Source of the DNA: an uncultured Chlorobiota bacterium
GTDB lineage: Bacteria; Bacteroidota; Bacteroidia; Bacteroidales; JAADGE01
NCBI GenBank assembly: GCA_947311265.1
Contig: CAMZKQ010000261.1
Span: 1-14,526 of the forward strand
Direction of reading: 5' to 3'
Length of the DNA stretch: 14,526 bases
Under the pieces are notes generated by a model. The model had not been told where the DNA came from. It worked only from the letters and a program-made list of their open reading frames with translations, and searched no databases. The position numbers were made by a program, and so were the translations under genes. Below, in pieces: positions 1 to 8,078 of this stretch; position 1 is the stretch's first letter; the number at the start of each line of letters is the position of its first letter.

Positions 1-349
1 GGGTGATAGGAAGTATGGTATAGCTCACCTCATCGTAAACTACGTTTCCATCTTGGCAAGTTGCTGTAAGCCTATAAGTATAGGTATTTCCTGCCAAATA
101 GCCACTAATACTAGTGCCTAAATTAGCCGGATCTACAATTGTAGTTGAAGCTCCGCCTGTTTGGGTCCAAGTTGCTGCTGTGGCAATAAGCCCACTAGAG
201 TTTCCATTTAAGGTAAGTGGCGATGAGTAGCATTGGTTTGGCTGGTCTATACCTACATTTACTGTACAGTTCTGAGCATAACTATCTGAAATGCCTGCGG
301 CAAGCAGTATCAGAATAATTAAACTTTTCAATTGGGAAAGTTTTTTCAT
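1..349 (-). CDS. Exported surface protein, N-terminal part (runs off left edge)
   Basis: The gene starts with ATG at 347-349 on the minus strand and stays open to base 1, giving 116 codons. Residues 1-25 are a clear Sec signal peptide: KK near the start, a hydrophobic run LIILILLAAG, and an S-Y-A cleavage site, leaving a mature end of Gln26-Asn-Cys. The rest is rich in Thr, Ser, Gly and Asn and beta-like. It contains the segment TWTQTGG followed later by NTYTYRLTATC, a pattern typical of PKD/Ig-like repeats in large Bacteroidota surface or gliding-associated proteins. Such proteins are often type IX secretion substrates, but the C-terminal sorting domain that would show this lies outside the window. 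Three cysteines are visible in the mature part. The gene follows the macroglobulin gene on the same strand but is separated from it by a strong terminator and has its own promoter-like box, so it is probably a separate transcript. The exact function is unknown. Confidence 0.75.
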   Translation of the reverse strand, partial: MKKLSQLKSLIILILLAAGISDSYAQNCTVNVGIDQPNQCYSSPLTLNGNSSGLIATAATWTQTGGASTTIVDPANLGTSISGYLAGNTYTYRLTATCQDGNVVYDEVSYTILPIT

Positions 350-408
350 AAAATTGTATCTTAATAGTTAATTAATAAACTATCTTATTTTACTAGATAG
401 ATTTCCTG

Positions 409-416
409 CAAAGTTA
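409..416 (-). promoter_or_regulatory. Bacteroidota -7 box (TAACTTTG) for the surface-protein gene
   Basis: On the minus strand this reads TAACTTTG, an exact match to the Bacteroidota housekeeping -7 consensus TAnnTTTG. It lies about 60 bases upstream of the ATG at 349. No clear -33 TTG/TTTG is present at the usual distance. That position is occupied by an A10 tract preceded by T8 (428-445). The assignment rests on the motif and its placement only. Confidence 0.45.
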
Positions 417-427
417 TCCAAATACTC

Positions 428-445
428 TTTTTTTTTTAAAAAAAA
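428..445. repeat. T10/A8 homopolymer pair upstream of the surface-protein gene
   Basis: Ten T residues (428-437) are followed directly by eight A residues (438-445). Relative to the minus-strand -7 box at 409-416, the tract begins about 12 bases upstream and covers the region where a -33 element or an upstream A/T activating element would lie. It may bend DNA, and its length could vary by slippage. Confidence 0.6.
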
Positions 446-490
446 TCAGTAAGCAAAAAGTAAACATCTTAATTACTTACAGTTTAATGC

Positions 491-530
491 AAAAATATCA
501 GCCTCCAAAGGTTTGGAAGCTGATATTTTT
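491..530 (-). terminator. Rho-independent terminator after the macroglobulin gene
   Basis: A near-perfect inverted repeat: arms 491-509 and 512-530 pair over 18 positions with one C/A mismatch (503/518) around a two-base centre. The outer 12 bp (491-502 with 519-530) are perfect. On the minus strand the stem ends in TTTTT and begins in AAAAA, so it can terminate in both directions. It begins 25 bases after the stop codon of the minus-strand macroglobulin gene (stop at 555-557), so it most likely ends that transcript and insulates the gene starting at 349. Confidence 0.85.
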
Positions 531-554
531 AATTTTGCCTAAGTGAAATTTAGT

Positions 555-3500
555 TTAGATAGGGCTTACCACTACAAATTGTCCTTTTTTCCGAGAGATA
601 ATGTTTGCATTATACATGGCTTCGCAATATACTGGCGGCAGCCAGTAAGTACCCGAGTATGAGGCATTAAGCATAATTCTAAATACTTTTGTTCGCCCTT
701 TATTAAGGTCGAAATAAGTGTACACTTTATCATCTCTAACGTCCTGATATTCAGGGCTTGATGTAGATTTAAAATACAAACCAGTCATTCTTGGGTTTAT
801 GATTTCCCAGCCCGAAGGGAACAGTTGTGCTAGCACCATTTCTTTATAATTAGAATTTCCTATATTTTTTACGGTAACTTCGGCAATAAAATCTGTGCCT
901 TGAGAAAGTTTAGAAATATCTAGCGATTTTCCATCTGGATATTTGTAGCTAATACTTACTGAAAGTCCTTTTTCAACATCGGCAACTTTTTCCCCTGTTG
1001 CTGGTTTCCCTTCAAAAATTAACCTTGCAAATAAAGTTTGTTTACTGGTATTTCGCACAACAAAATTCCCCCTTTCCATATTTGCGACATCAAATTTTTG
1101 GCTGTCCATATTTTGCTTCCCCGAAAAGGAAGAAAGCGAATTACCGTTTAAACTGTAAGCATATTTTAAAAGGCCTTTGGCAGGATTTTTTTTGGCATAA
1201 GCGGCTGCCGCAATTAAGGAATAGGCAGTCGTCTGCGTGCTAAGGTATTTATTTCCAGATAGTTCCGTTGAGATTTCTTGCAAAAGCAAGAATGCTTTTT
1301 TGTTTTCGCCCATTAAGCTCAAAGTTTCCAAAATCATGGCTCTATCTCTGGTATCCGAGCCATAAGTCCCCCCTGTTTCCTTGTAAGGTTCTACTTTTGT
1401 GCTTACATTTTGGAGTATTGTTCTTGCTATGGCAGATTTTCCAGATAGTACATAAGCTGCTGCTAATCTATACTTTGCGGCAGTCGTCAATTGGGTCGAT
1501 TCTTTCATTCTGTTCATCGCTCCTTTTTCGGGTTTCCCGGCAAGGGCAAGGGTGTATAAGCGGTAGGCTTGGGTTAATAAATCGGCAGGTTTTTTAGTTG
1601 CCGACCAGTTTTTGGCTTGTTTTGCTTGATATTTTCGCCAGTTTTTTAGTAACTCACCCGGCACAGAATAGCCTTTGGCTTTGGCTTCGAGCAGGAAATG
1701 CCCGGCGTAGTTTGTTCCCCAATAGGATACCGTATTGCTATTTTGCCAGTACCCTAGCCCACCATTGGGCAACTGAAAACGTTGTAGTTTTTTAATTGCC
1801 GCTTTAATGTTTTTTTCGGTTTTGCGTTTATTTGCCTTATCTAAATTAATTAAATCTGCAACATAAAGCTGGGGAAAGGCGGCCGAAGTGGTTTGCTCCA
1901 CGCAACCATGAGGATATTCTATCAGATAACTAAGTCGCCCTTGTAAATTAATTGGTGGCAGAGCCGATATTTCTAAAACGGCAGAATTAGAGCCTATTGC
2001 CCCGGGCAAGTCGAAATCAGTTTCCCAATTTTGCCCTGCTTCGAGTACTCCTGCGAGTACTTCTGTTACTCTTCTGTTCGGGTTTCGTACCTGAATATCA
2101 ATAACAAAAGTTGAGGTTTTATTTCCGGCAGTAGCCGTAACTTCTACTTTGGCAAAGCCTTCTTTTTGTAGTACTTCCAAATCAAACTCGAGCATTTCAT
2201 CTCCTGGCTCGGCAAAGCGAACGCTTTTAGTGCTGCTGCCTATAACTTTCAATGGTCCTGAAATGGCGAGTTTAACGGTGGCTTTTTTAATACTTTTTTC
2301 CATTGCAAAAATACTAACTGGTAATTTCAGCTTTTCGCTGGGGGCTAAAATCCTAGGCAAAGTGGCCAAGACCATAAGTGGTTTTACCACAGGCACAGCT
2401 TTTTCGGTTGCCCCATAGGCTTTTTGATTGCCTGCAACTACCATAACTCGTACCGAGCCGATGTATTTTGGCATTTTTATTTTATGCGTTTTGCTTCCCC
2501 CTGAAGTTTGAAAAGGACCTAGAAAAATAGCCACAGGCTTAAATCGGTTGGCTTTACCGTTCTTTTTTCGGTCTATATTGGCATCGCCACCTATGGCAAG
2601 TAGGCGGTTTAGCCCACCGGCGTACGCCCCAATTACATCGTCGTAAATATCCCAAGTTTTCACCCCAAGGGCTTCTTTTGAGTAAAATTTATCCCAAGGG
2701 TTGGGCGTTTTAAATCGGGTTAAATCGAGCAATCCTTCATCAACAATTGCCAAAGTGTAGGTCATTGGCTTATTATCTTTTTCGGACACCTTTATATTAA
2801 CCAGCGTTTCGGCCTCAATTTTAGAGGGCATTTTTATTTGTGGGTTAAGGCGGGTTTCTTTGTTTTCCACTATCAGAGGAATAACGCCATACATTCTTAT
2901 TGGTAGGTCGTTGGCCGTTTGCTCGTGGGCTTGCAGAAGGGTGATATGTACATAGGCATTGGGCACCATGTTCTTTCTTACTTTAAACGAAAATTCGGTT
3001 TCGCCTTCTTGGGTATCTACCCAGTGGGATTCTAAAACTCCTGTGCCATTTTCGATAGAAACTAAGGCTCTGCCTGTTTTCCCTGTCGGGAAAGTAATTT
3101 TTGCTTGCTCTCCGGGCTGATATTTTTTCTTATCTGCCGAAAACATAAGCATAGCTGCTCCGTTGGAGTCGCCCTTTTGGGCTCTACCTGCCCAGCCCGG
3201 CCAGTCGATATAGATAATTTTCCCAGAGGAATGTCCCGAGATGGGGTCGTGTGCATAGACCATGTACCTGCCCCAATCGGGGTATTTAATTTCGAAATCA
3301 AAATTGGCTTTTCCTCCCGAGGTGCTTATTGATTTTTCCAAAATCAATTGGGCTGATTTTTTGAAACTGTAGCTAGACACGTCGTTTGCCGTTTCGTCCC
3401 ACCACCATCTCCACGATAGTTTGTATAGTGATACTTTTACGGTATGTTCTGTTTTGTTTAGCTTTCCATTATCTGTAAGGGTTACAATTTGTGCCGTATG

Positions 3501-6137
3501 TTTTTTGTCGGTCAGTAGCATGCCTCTTAGCTTATCGCCCTTAGGCGTTTTAATTCCGATGTAACTATCGAAAGGCGAAAGGGGTAAACTATAGCTGTCG
3601 ATACTAAAATTGCCTCCTTTTTCGTAAACTCTAGTGGCAAAAGTGGCTTTCATTTTGCCAGGTGCTTTTTCTGCATCAAGGGCTATATCAAAATTTACAT
3701 ATCCTTTTTTATTGGTTTTACCGATGAATATTTGTTCGGGTTTGCCTGAAAAGTGTTTTGTAGGGTCGTCGAAACTATAATCGGTGTATTTAGGGAATGT
3801 CGTTTTTACTGATTTTAAAGTAGCATCAACGGTAACTTTTAGTTGTTTTGCTACTGCTCCGTGTAGCCAATTGGCTTGGATTTCGGCTGGCATTGTTTCG
3901 CCTGCTCGTATTTGTTCTTTGTCGGTTTTTAATCTAATTTTAAGTCGATTGGGTTTAATGCTTTCAATTTTAAGGTTCTGCGAAAATTTTGCAACACCTG
4001 CCAAAACGCTTAAATTGTAATTTCCTGTGGCATCGTTTTCGTTGGTGGCAACTTGGAAAGTATAAAAATTCGATTTGTTTTTAGGCTGTTTTTCTCTTTT
4101 TACGAGCTTGCCTTGTGGGTTTCTAAATTCAAAAATTAGTGGTAAATTATCGGGCAAAGGTTCGTCTTCTTCTTTCAGAATAAAAGAGAGAAAAAGGGTA
4201 TCGCCGGGTCGCCAAACGCCACGCTCGCCATAGATAAAACCTTTTATCCCTTTCTGTACTGTTGTTCCTTCGGTTTCAAAACGGCTCATTGAGAGCGATG
4301 TTCCATCAGTTAGTTTTAAATAGCCCCTTTGGCTTTTATTTTTGATTACGACAAAATAAGCATTTTTTGTTTTTTTAAATTCGACTTTACCTTCTAGGCT
4401 AGTGGTGGTGGTTTCTATCAGCTGGTTTTGAAAGTCGTAGAGTTCGGCAGTGGCTGTGCTTATTGGCTTAGTGGTAAGCATATCGGTAATAAAAAGGTGG
4501 ATTTTATCGTTGCTGCCTTTTTTTGCAATGATGCCTATATCGGAAGCTAAAATATTGCGTACTGCCTTTCGGCGAGTGCCGTAGTAGAACTTGCTGCATG
4601 GGTTCTCTCTATTTTGATAATAACTATCGTCGTACCAGTAATTATTATCATTATCTGTATTTGCTTGTTCGTAGTTGTCCCAGTTTGAGGTTTCGCTTTC
4701 GGCAGCGTTCCAGTCTTCTGTATCAAGTTCGGTGTTATTTTCTGGTGTAGAAACTTCATCTTCACAGGCAAAAAGCGATTGGTATTTTCTGAAATTAATT
4801 TCGACCCTATAAATTGCACCCGGTTCAGCCTCAACTAGCTTGCTCAAATCTAATGAAAATCTATTCCATACGGAAAAATCAGTAACTCCAAATTCTTCTA
4901 AATTTATGGTTTTCCGAACTACTGGTTTTCCTACTCGTTTTAAATCGTAGTTTCCGCTAAGTGAGTTGCCTTGCAAAAATTGTTTTACATTGTTTTCATA
5001 AATCTGAATTACAGTTACATCTACCGCCTTTAGGCTTACTGCCTCGAAGGGTAAGATAAAGCCTTTGTCGGAAGCGGGTAAAATATTACCTTTTCCTGTA
5101 AAGCGAACGGCTGGTTTTATGGCTTCAAAAGCCACTTTAAATACCTCTTCGTTGTCTAGCTTTGTGCCTAAAATATTTTTGATGTTTTTTGAAACGGTAA
5201 CCGTTTTAATATTTTTTAGCCGTTCGTTAGGGTACACTTTTATCGTATTTTCTTCAATCTCGAAACGCAAATTGCTTGCCCCTTTTATGGTTATCAAGCC
5301 CTCTAAATTTTGTTTGGCTTGTAAGGGGTCTGAAAATTGCAACCGCAAATATTGGTCTGGGCTTTGGAGTACTTTAGAAGACAAAAAGTTGAAATCGCCA
5401 ATGGCAGGTACTGCTAATTCTATCTCGCCTTCTACTTCCACATCAATACTATTTGCGTCCCACGAAAAAACAACTTTTGACTCTTCTGCAAGGCGTTGTA
5501 TGCTATCGATTGTGAAGAAATGAGTCGTTCCTTCTATGTCCGTTTTCCACTTTATGGTAAGTTTACTTTCATTCTGCGAGGCCGTAAAAATAGTAGCAAT
5601 TTCGCTTTGAGTTAAAGCATCAGCAGAATTTACTACGCCTTCAATTTTCTGATATTTTAACGTTTTTTTATCTACCGTTATTTGCTCAATAATTTCGGTA
5701 TCAAAATTTTGTTTTATTGTTTTAAACTCGAAAGTAAAAACGTCTAGTTCGTCCTTTACGTTCGTAATTTTACCGAGTTTAAACTCAACAATATAATTTC
5801 GCCCCGATTTTAAGTCTTCTTTGGGTGTAAAAATTAAAGTTTGTTCCTCCAGTTTATACTCGCCTTTAATTTTTGGCGAAAAAGACAATAGGCGTTTGGG
5901 CAGTTCTTCTTTTCCGGCAAGTTTAGCCGCCACTTTTTGTGATAGCTGAATTTTAATTGTAGATTTTTTAGAAACCACCCCAGCAGTATATGCCGTAATG
6001 TACTCTTTAAAAGCCAAATTATCGGCGTTTATAGTTTTCTTTCCGAAGCTAGTTGAAATCCACCAAACCCCTGCAATGGTAGCAATAAGTAGTGTGCTGT
6101 ATATGACTAATTTTTTAGTCGTCATTTTTGAAGTCAT
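555..6137 (-). CDS. Alpha-2-macroglobulin family protein with intact thioester
   Basis: This 1860-residue protein is a bacterial alpha-2-macroglobulin homologue, a family thought to trap attacking proteases in the envelope through a reactive thioester. Residues 10-27 form one hydrophobic segment after a Lys-rich start, without a lipobox cysteine, so it is probably held by an uncleaved N-terminal anchor or exported by an ordinary signal peptide. Visible order: N-terminal macroglobulin-like (MG) domains (about 50-450), a Cys-flanked acidic insert (458-514), an MG2 domain starting near GERGVWRPGDT (about 635), further MG domains (about 860-1080), the central A2M domain (from FLGPF, about 1204), the thioester domain with Cys1412-Val-Glu-Gln1415 in HGCVEQ, and a C-terminal MG domain ending in PPVYCEAMYN. 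Only four cysteines are seen: 458, 514, 1412 and 1838. The start could also be Met5. A PBP1C gene, a frequent neighbour of this family, is absent here. Monocistronic, with a terminator at 491-530. Confidence 0.93.
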   Translation of the reverse strand: MTSKMTTKKLVIYSTLLIATIAGVWWISTSFGKKTINADNLAFKEYITAYTAGVVSKKSTIKIQLSQKVAAKLAGKEELPKRLLSFSPKIKGEYKLEEQTLIFTPKEDLKSGRNYIVEFKLGKITNVKDELDVFTFEFKTIKQNFDTEIIEQITVDKKTLKYQKIEGVVNSADALTQSEIATIFTASQNESKLTIKWKTDIEGTTHFFTIDSIQRLAEESKVVFSWDANSIDVEVEGEIELAVPAIGDFNFLSSKVLQSPDQYLRLQFSDPLQAKQNLEGLITIKGASNLRFEIEENTIKVYPNERLKNIKTVTVSKNIKNILGTKLDNEEVFKVAFEAIKPAVRFTGKGNILPASDKGFILPFEAVSLKAVDVTVIQIYENNVKQFLQGNSLSGNYDLKRVGKPVVRKTINLEEFGVTDFSVWNRFSLDLSKLVEAEPGAIYRVEINFRKYQSLFACEDEVSTPENNTELDTEDWNAAESETSNWDNYEQANTDNDNNYWYDDSYYQNRENPCSKFYYGTRRKAVRNILASDIGIIAKKGSNDKIHLFITDMLTTKPISTATAELYDFQNQLIETTTTSLEGKVEFKKTKNAYFVVIKNKSQRGYLKLTDGTSLSMSRFETEGTTVQKGIKGFIYGERGVWRPGDTLFLSFILKEEDEPLPDNLPLIFEFRNPQGKLVKREKQPKNKSNFYTFQVATNENDATGNYNLSVLAGVAKFSQNLKIESIKPNRLKIRLKTDKEQIRAGETMPAEIQANWLHGAVAKQLKVTVDATLKSVKTTFPKYTDYSFDDPTKHFSGKPEQIFIGKTNKKGYVNFDIALDAEKAPGKMKATFATRVYEKGGNFSIDSYSLPLSPFDSYIGIKTPKGDKLRGMLLTDKKHTAQIVTLTDNGKLNKTEHTVKVSLYKLSWRWWWDETANDVSSYSFKKSAQLILEKSISTSGGKANFDFEIKYPDWGRYMVYAHDPISGHSSGKIIYIDWPGWAGRAQKGDSNGAAMLMFSADKKKYQPGEQAKITFPTGKTGRALVSIENGTGVLESHWVDTQEGETEFSFKVRKNMVPNAYVHITLLQAHEQTANDLPIRMYGVIPLIVENKETRLNPQIKMPSKIEAETLVNIKVSEKDNKPMTYTLAIVDEGLLDLTRFKTPNPWDKFYSKEALGVKTWDIYDDVIGAYAGGLNRLLAIGGDANIDRKKNGKANRFKPVAIFLGPFQTSGGSKTHKIKMPKYIGSVRVMVVAGNQKAYGATEKAVPVVKPLMVLATLPRILAPSEKLKLPVSIFAMEKSIKKATVKLAISGPLKVIGSSTKSVRFAEPGDEMLEFDLEVLQKEGFAKVEVTATAGNKTSTFVIDIQVRNPNRRVTEVLAGVLEAGQNWETDFDLPGAIGSNSAVLEISALPPINLQGRLSYLIEYPHGCVEQTTSAAFPQLYVADLINLDKANKRKTEKNIKAAIKKLQRFQLPNGGLGYWQNSNTVSYWGTNYAGHFLLEAKAKGYSVPGELLKNWRKYQAKQAKNWSATKKPADLLTQAYRLYTLALAGKPEKGAMNRMKESTQLTTAAKYRLAAAYVLSGKSAIARTILQNVSTKVEPYKETGGTYGSDTRDRAMILETLSLMGENKKAFLLLQEISTELSGNKYLSTQTTAYSLIAAAAYAKKNPAKGLLKYAYSLNGNSLSSFSGKQNMDSQKFDVANMERGNFVVRNTSKQTLFARLIFEGKPATGEKVADVEKGLSVSISYKYPDGKSLDISKLSQGTDFIAEVTVKNIGNSNYKEMVLAQLFPSGWEIINPRMTGLYFKSTSSPEYQDVRDDKVYTYFDLNKGRTKVFRIMLNASYSGTYWLPPVYCEAMYNANIISRKKGQFVVVSPI

Positions 6138-6202
6138 CGTTTTAGTTTTAGGTTAGTTTATAAAGTGCTGTTAGAAAGATATATTTTTCTGAAAATTCCA
6201 TA

Positions 6203-6210
6203 CAAAAGTA
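6203..6210 (-). promoter_or_regulatory. Bacteroidota -7 box (TACTTTTG) for the macroglobulin gene
   Basis: The minus strand reads TACTTTTG, an exact match to TAnnTTTG, about 65 bases upstream of the ATG at 6137 in the 121-base divergent intergenic region. No convincing -33 TTG is seen at 17-23 bases upstream. The implied 5' leader is about 55-60 bases. Confidence 0.45.
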
Positions 6211-6221
6211 CTTATTTTTTA

Positions 6222-6229
6222 TAATTTTA
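6222..6229 (+). promoter_or_regulatory. Possible -7 box (TAATTTTA) for the oligoendopeptidase gene
   Basis: TAATTTTA matches TAnnTTTG at all but the last base and sits 29 bases before the ATG at 6259. In such AT-rich sequence a one-off match is weak evidence. It lies just beyond the divergent box at 6203-6210, so the two promoters would overlap or sit back to back. Confidence 0.2.
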
Positions 6230-6258
6230 CGACAGAAATATTTATCAAAAATAAAAAA

Positions 6259-7956
6259 ATGACCATTACTAGAAATTTCATATCCCAAACACAAGAAATC
6301 ACCTCTCCAGATGATATTAAACCTTATCTGGAAAACCTTACAAATAGGGAGATTAATAGCGTTTCCGATTTACAAAATTGGCTAAAAGACCGTAGCGAGT
6401 TAGAGGCCTTTTTAGAAGAAAATTCAGCTTGGCGATATATAAAAATGAGTTGCGACACAGAAAATAAAGCACTTGCAGAGAGTTTTAGTTTTTTTGTACA
6501 AAAAATTGAACCTTTGGCGTTTGAATATTCCGATATTTTAGACCGTAAGTTTATCGCCTCCCCTTTTTTTAAAGCATTAGATGCCAAAAAATACGAAATT
6601 CCTATAAAATCTGTAAAGCGAAAAATTGAACTTTTCAGGAAAGAAAATATCCAGTTATTTGCTGATACTCAGGACAAAGAGCAAGAATTTGGAACTATTG
6701 CAGGGGCGATGAATATTACTTACAATGGCGAAAAAATGACCTTGCAAAAAGCGGCAAACTTACTAAAGAGTACCGATAGAAATATCCGTAAAGAAGTGTA
6801 TGAAGCCATTAATAATCGTCGGTTTCAGGATAAAGAAAAGCTGGATAATCTGCTTTCCGAGCTTATTGAAATGCGAACAAAAGCCGCAAAAAATGCGGGC
6901 TACGATAATTATCGAGATTACAAACACGATGCCTTGCAACGCTTTGATTACACTACACAGGATTGCCTAAATTTTCATGATGCTGTTGCCCAAACGGTAA
7001 TGCCACTGGTGAATGAAATGCACGCTACACGCAAAGAAAAGCTGGGCTACAAAACATTGAAACCCTATGATTTTGAAGTAGATACAGAACTAAAACCGGC
7101 AGTAAAAGCATTTGAAAACGGAGAGGATTTAATTAATAAATCAATAAAAGTATTTACAAAAATTCGCCCGCAGTACGGAAAATACTTGCAGATAATGAAA
7201 GATGAGGGTTTTCTCGATTTAGATTCTCGCATTGGGAAACGCCCTGGCGGCTACAATTATCCGCTTTACGAAAGCAATATCCCTTTTATTTTTATGAATG
7301 CCACAGGCAATCTTCGGGATTTGGAAACCATGATGCACGAAGGTGGGCATGCGGTACACTCATTCTTAAGCAGCCATCTGGAACTCACTGATTTTAAAGG
7401 ACTTCCTTCGGAAGTGGCAGAACTTGCTTCTATGTCTATGGAGCTGATTTCGCTGGATTCAATGTCCGAATTTTTCGATAATGATGAGGATATAAAACGT
7501 GCTCGCCGGCACCAGTTAGAAGGGGTGCTTAAAACATTGCCTTGGATTGCCGCTGTGGATAAATTTCAGCACCAATTGTATCTAAACCCTACGCATACTG
7601 TTGAGCAGAGAAGCCAAATGTGGCAAGATTGTTTCCGCCCATTCAGTAGCTCGGCTACTGATTTTTCTGGCTATGAGGATTTTTATAATAATCGTTGGCA
7701 AGCTCAATTGCATATTTTTGAAGTGCCTTTTTACTATATCGAATACGGCATTTCGCAACTTGGAGCTATTGCGGTTTGGAAAAACTATAAAGAAAATCCT
7801 GAAAAAGGACTTGATGCCTACGAAGCGGCTCTGAAGTTGGGCTACTCTAAACCAATCCCTGAAATTTATAAAACGGCTGGTATCGAATTTAATTTTAGTA
7901 AGGCGTACATTGGCGAATTAATGCAGTTTGTAAAATCTGAATTGGATAAAATTTAG
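6259..7956 (+). CDS. M3 family oligoendopeptidase (PepF-like zinc metallopeptidase)
   Basis: This 565-residue cytoplasmic zinc peptidase of family M3 is expected to cleave short oligopeptides during peptide turnover. The zinc site is clear: His360-Glu-Gly-Gly-His364 (HExxH), preceded by an ETMM segment, with the third ligand most likely Glu385 in LPSEVAELASM. A second conserved family segment, FYYIEYGISQLGA (about 491-503), contributes to the substrate-binding side of the channel in M3B enzymes. The length and the 'IEYGISQLGA' signature fit the group described as 'oligoendopeptidase, M3 family' distinct from classical PepF; that subgroup call is from memory of the family. There is no signal peptide. 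The ATG at 6259 follows an A-rich stretch without a Shine-Dalgarno site, as is usual in this phylum. It is the only plus-strand gene in the window, divergent from the macroglobulin gene and convergent with the aminotransferase. It ends with TAG. Confidence 0.93.
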   Translation: MTITRNFISQTQEITSPDDIKPYLENLTNREINSVSDLQNWLKDRSELEAFLEENSAWRYIKMSCDTENKALAESFSFFVQKIEPLAFEYSDILDRKFIASPFFKALDAKKYEIPIKSVKRKIELFRKENIQLFADTQDKEQEFGTIAGAMNITYNGEKMTLQKAANLLKSTDRNIRKEVYEAINNRRFQDKEKLDNLLSELIEMRTKAAKNAGYDNYRDYKHDALQRFDYTTQDCLNFHDAVAQTVMPLVNEMHATRKEKLGYKTLKPYDFEVDTELKPAVKAFENGEDLINKSIKVFTKIRPQYGKYLQIMKDEGFLDLDSRIGKRPGGYNYPLYESNIPFIFMNATGNLRDLETMMHEGGHAVHSFLSSHLELTDFKGLPSEVAELASMSMELISLDSMSEFFDNDEDIKRARRHQLEGVLKTLPWIAAVDKFQHQLYLNPTHTVEQRSQMWQDCFRPFSSSATDFSGYEDFYNNRWQAQLHIFEVPFYYIEYGISQLGAIAVWKNYKENPEKGLDAYEAALKLGYSKPIPEIYKTAGIEFNFSKAYIGELMQFVKSELDKI

Positions 7957-7990
7957 AGGCTTAAATTGCTTCTAAACGCTCAAAACAAAT

Positions 7991-8048
7991 AGTCCATTTA
8001 AGACTTTCGGTGTAACTATTGGGTCGTACTGAAAGTCTTAAATGGGCT
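7991..8048. terminator. Long stem-loop between convergent genes, likely bidirectional terminator
   Basis: Arms 7991-8011 and 8028-8048 are 21 bases each and form an inverted repeat around a 16-base loop. They differ from perfect complementarity at two positions, which become U-G and G-U wobbles in plus-strand RNA but A/C mismatches in minus-strand RNA. The structure lies between the stop codons of the convergent peptidase and aminotransferase genes. A T-rich stretch (ATTTGTTTTG) follows the stem on the minus strand; no U-tract follows directly on the plus strand. It may terminate both genes, but the length and loop size also fit a small palindromic genome repeat. Confidence 0.55.
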
Positions 8049-8078
8049 AAAAGCAAATCTAAAAGTAAGCTATTTTTC

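Larger units (their letters stand above)
350..554. other. Intergenic region between surface-protein and macroglobulin genes
   Basis: This 205-base stretch holds the terminator at 491-530, the T10/A8 tract at 428-445 and the -7 box at 409-416. I see no small ORF with support and no RNA gene in it. The layout fits a clean transcript boundary followed by the promoter of the downstream minus-strand gene. Confidence 0.6.

Noticed and set aside
5065..5523. A plus-strand open frame of 152 codons inside the macroglobulin gene
   Set aside because: It lies antisense to a well-supported coding region and its translation resembles no family; low-complexity Phe/Ser/Leu composition is what antisense of this gene produces. 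The same holds for the other open frames opposite or within the named genes.
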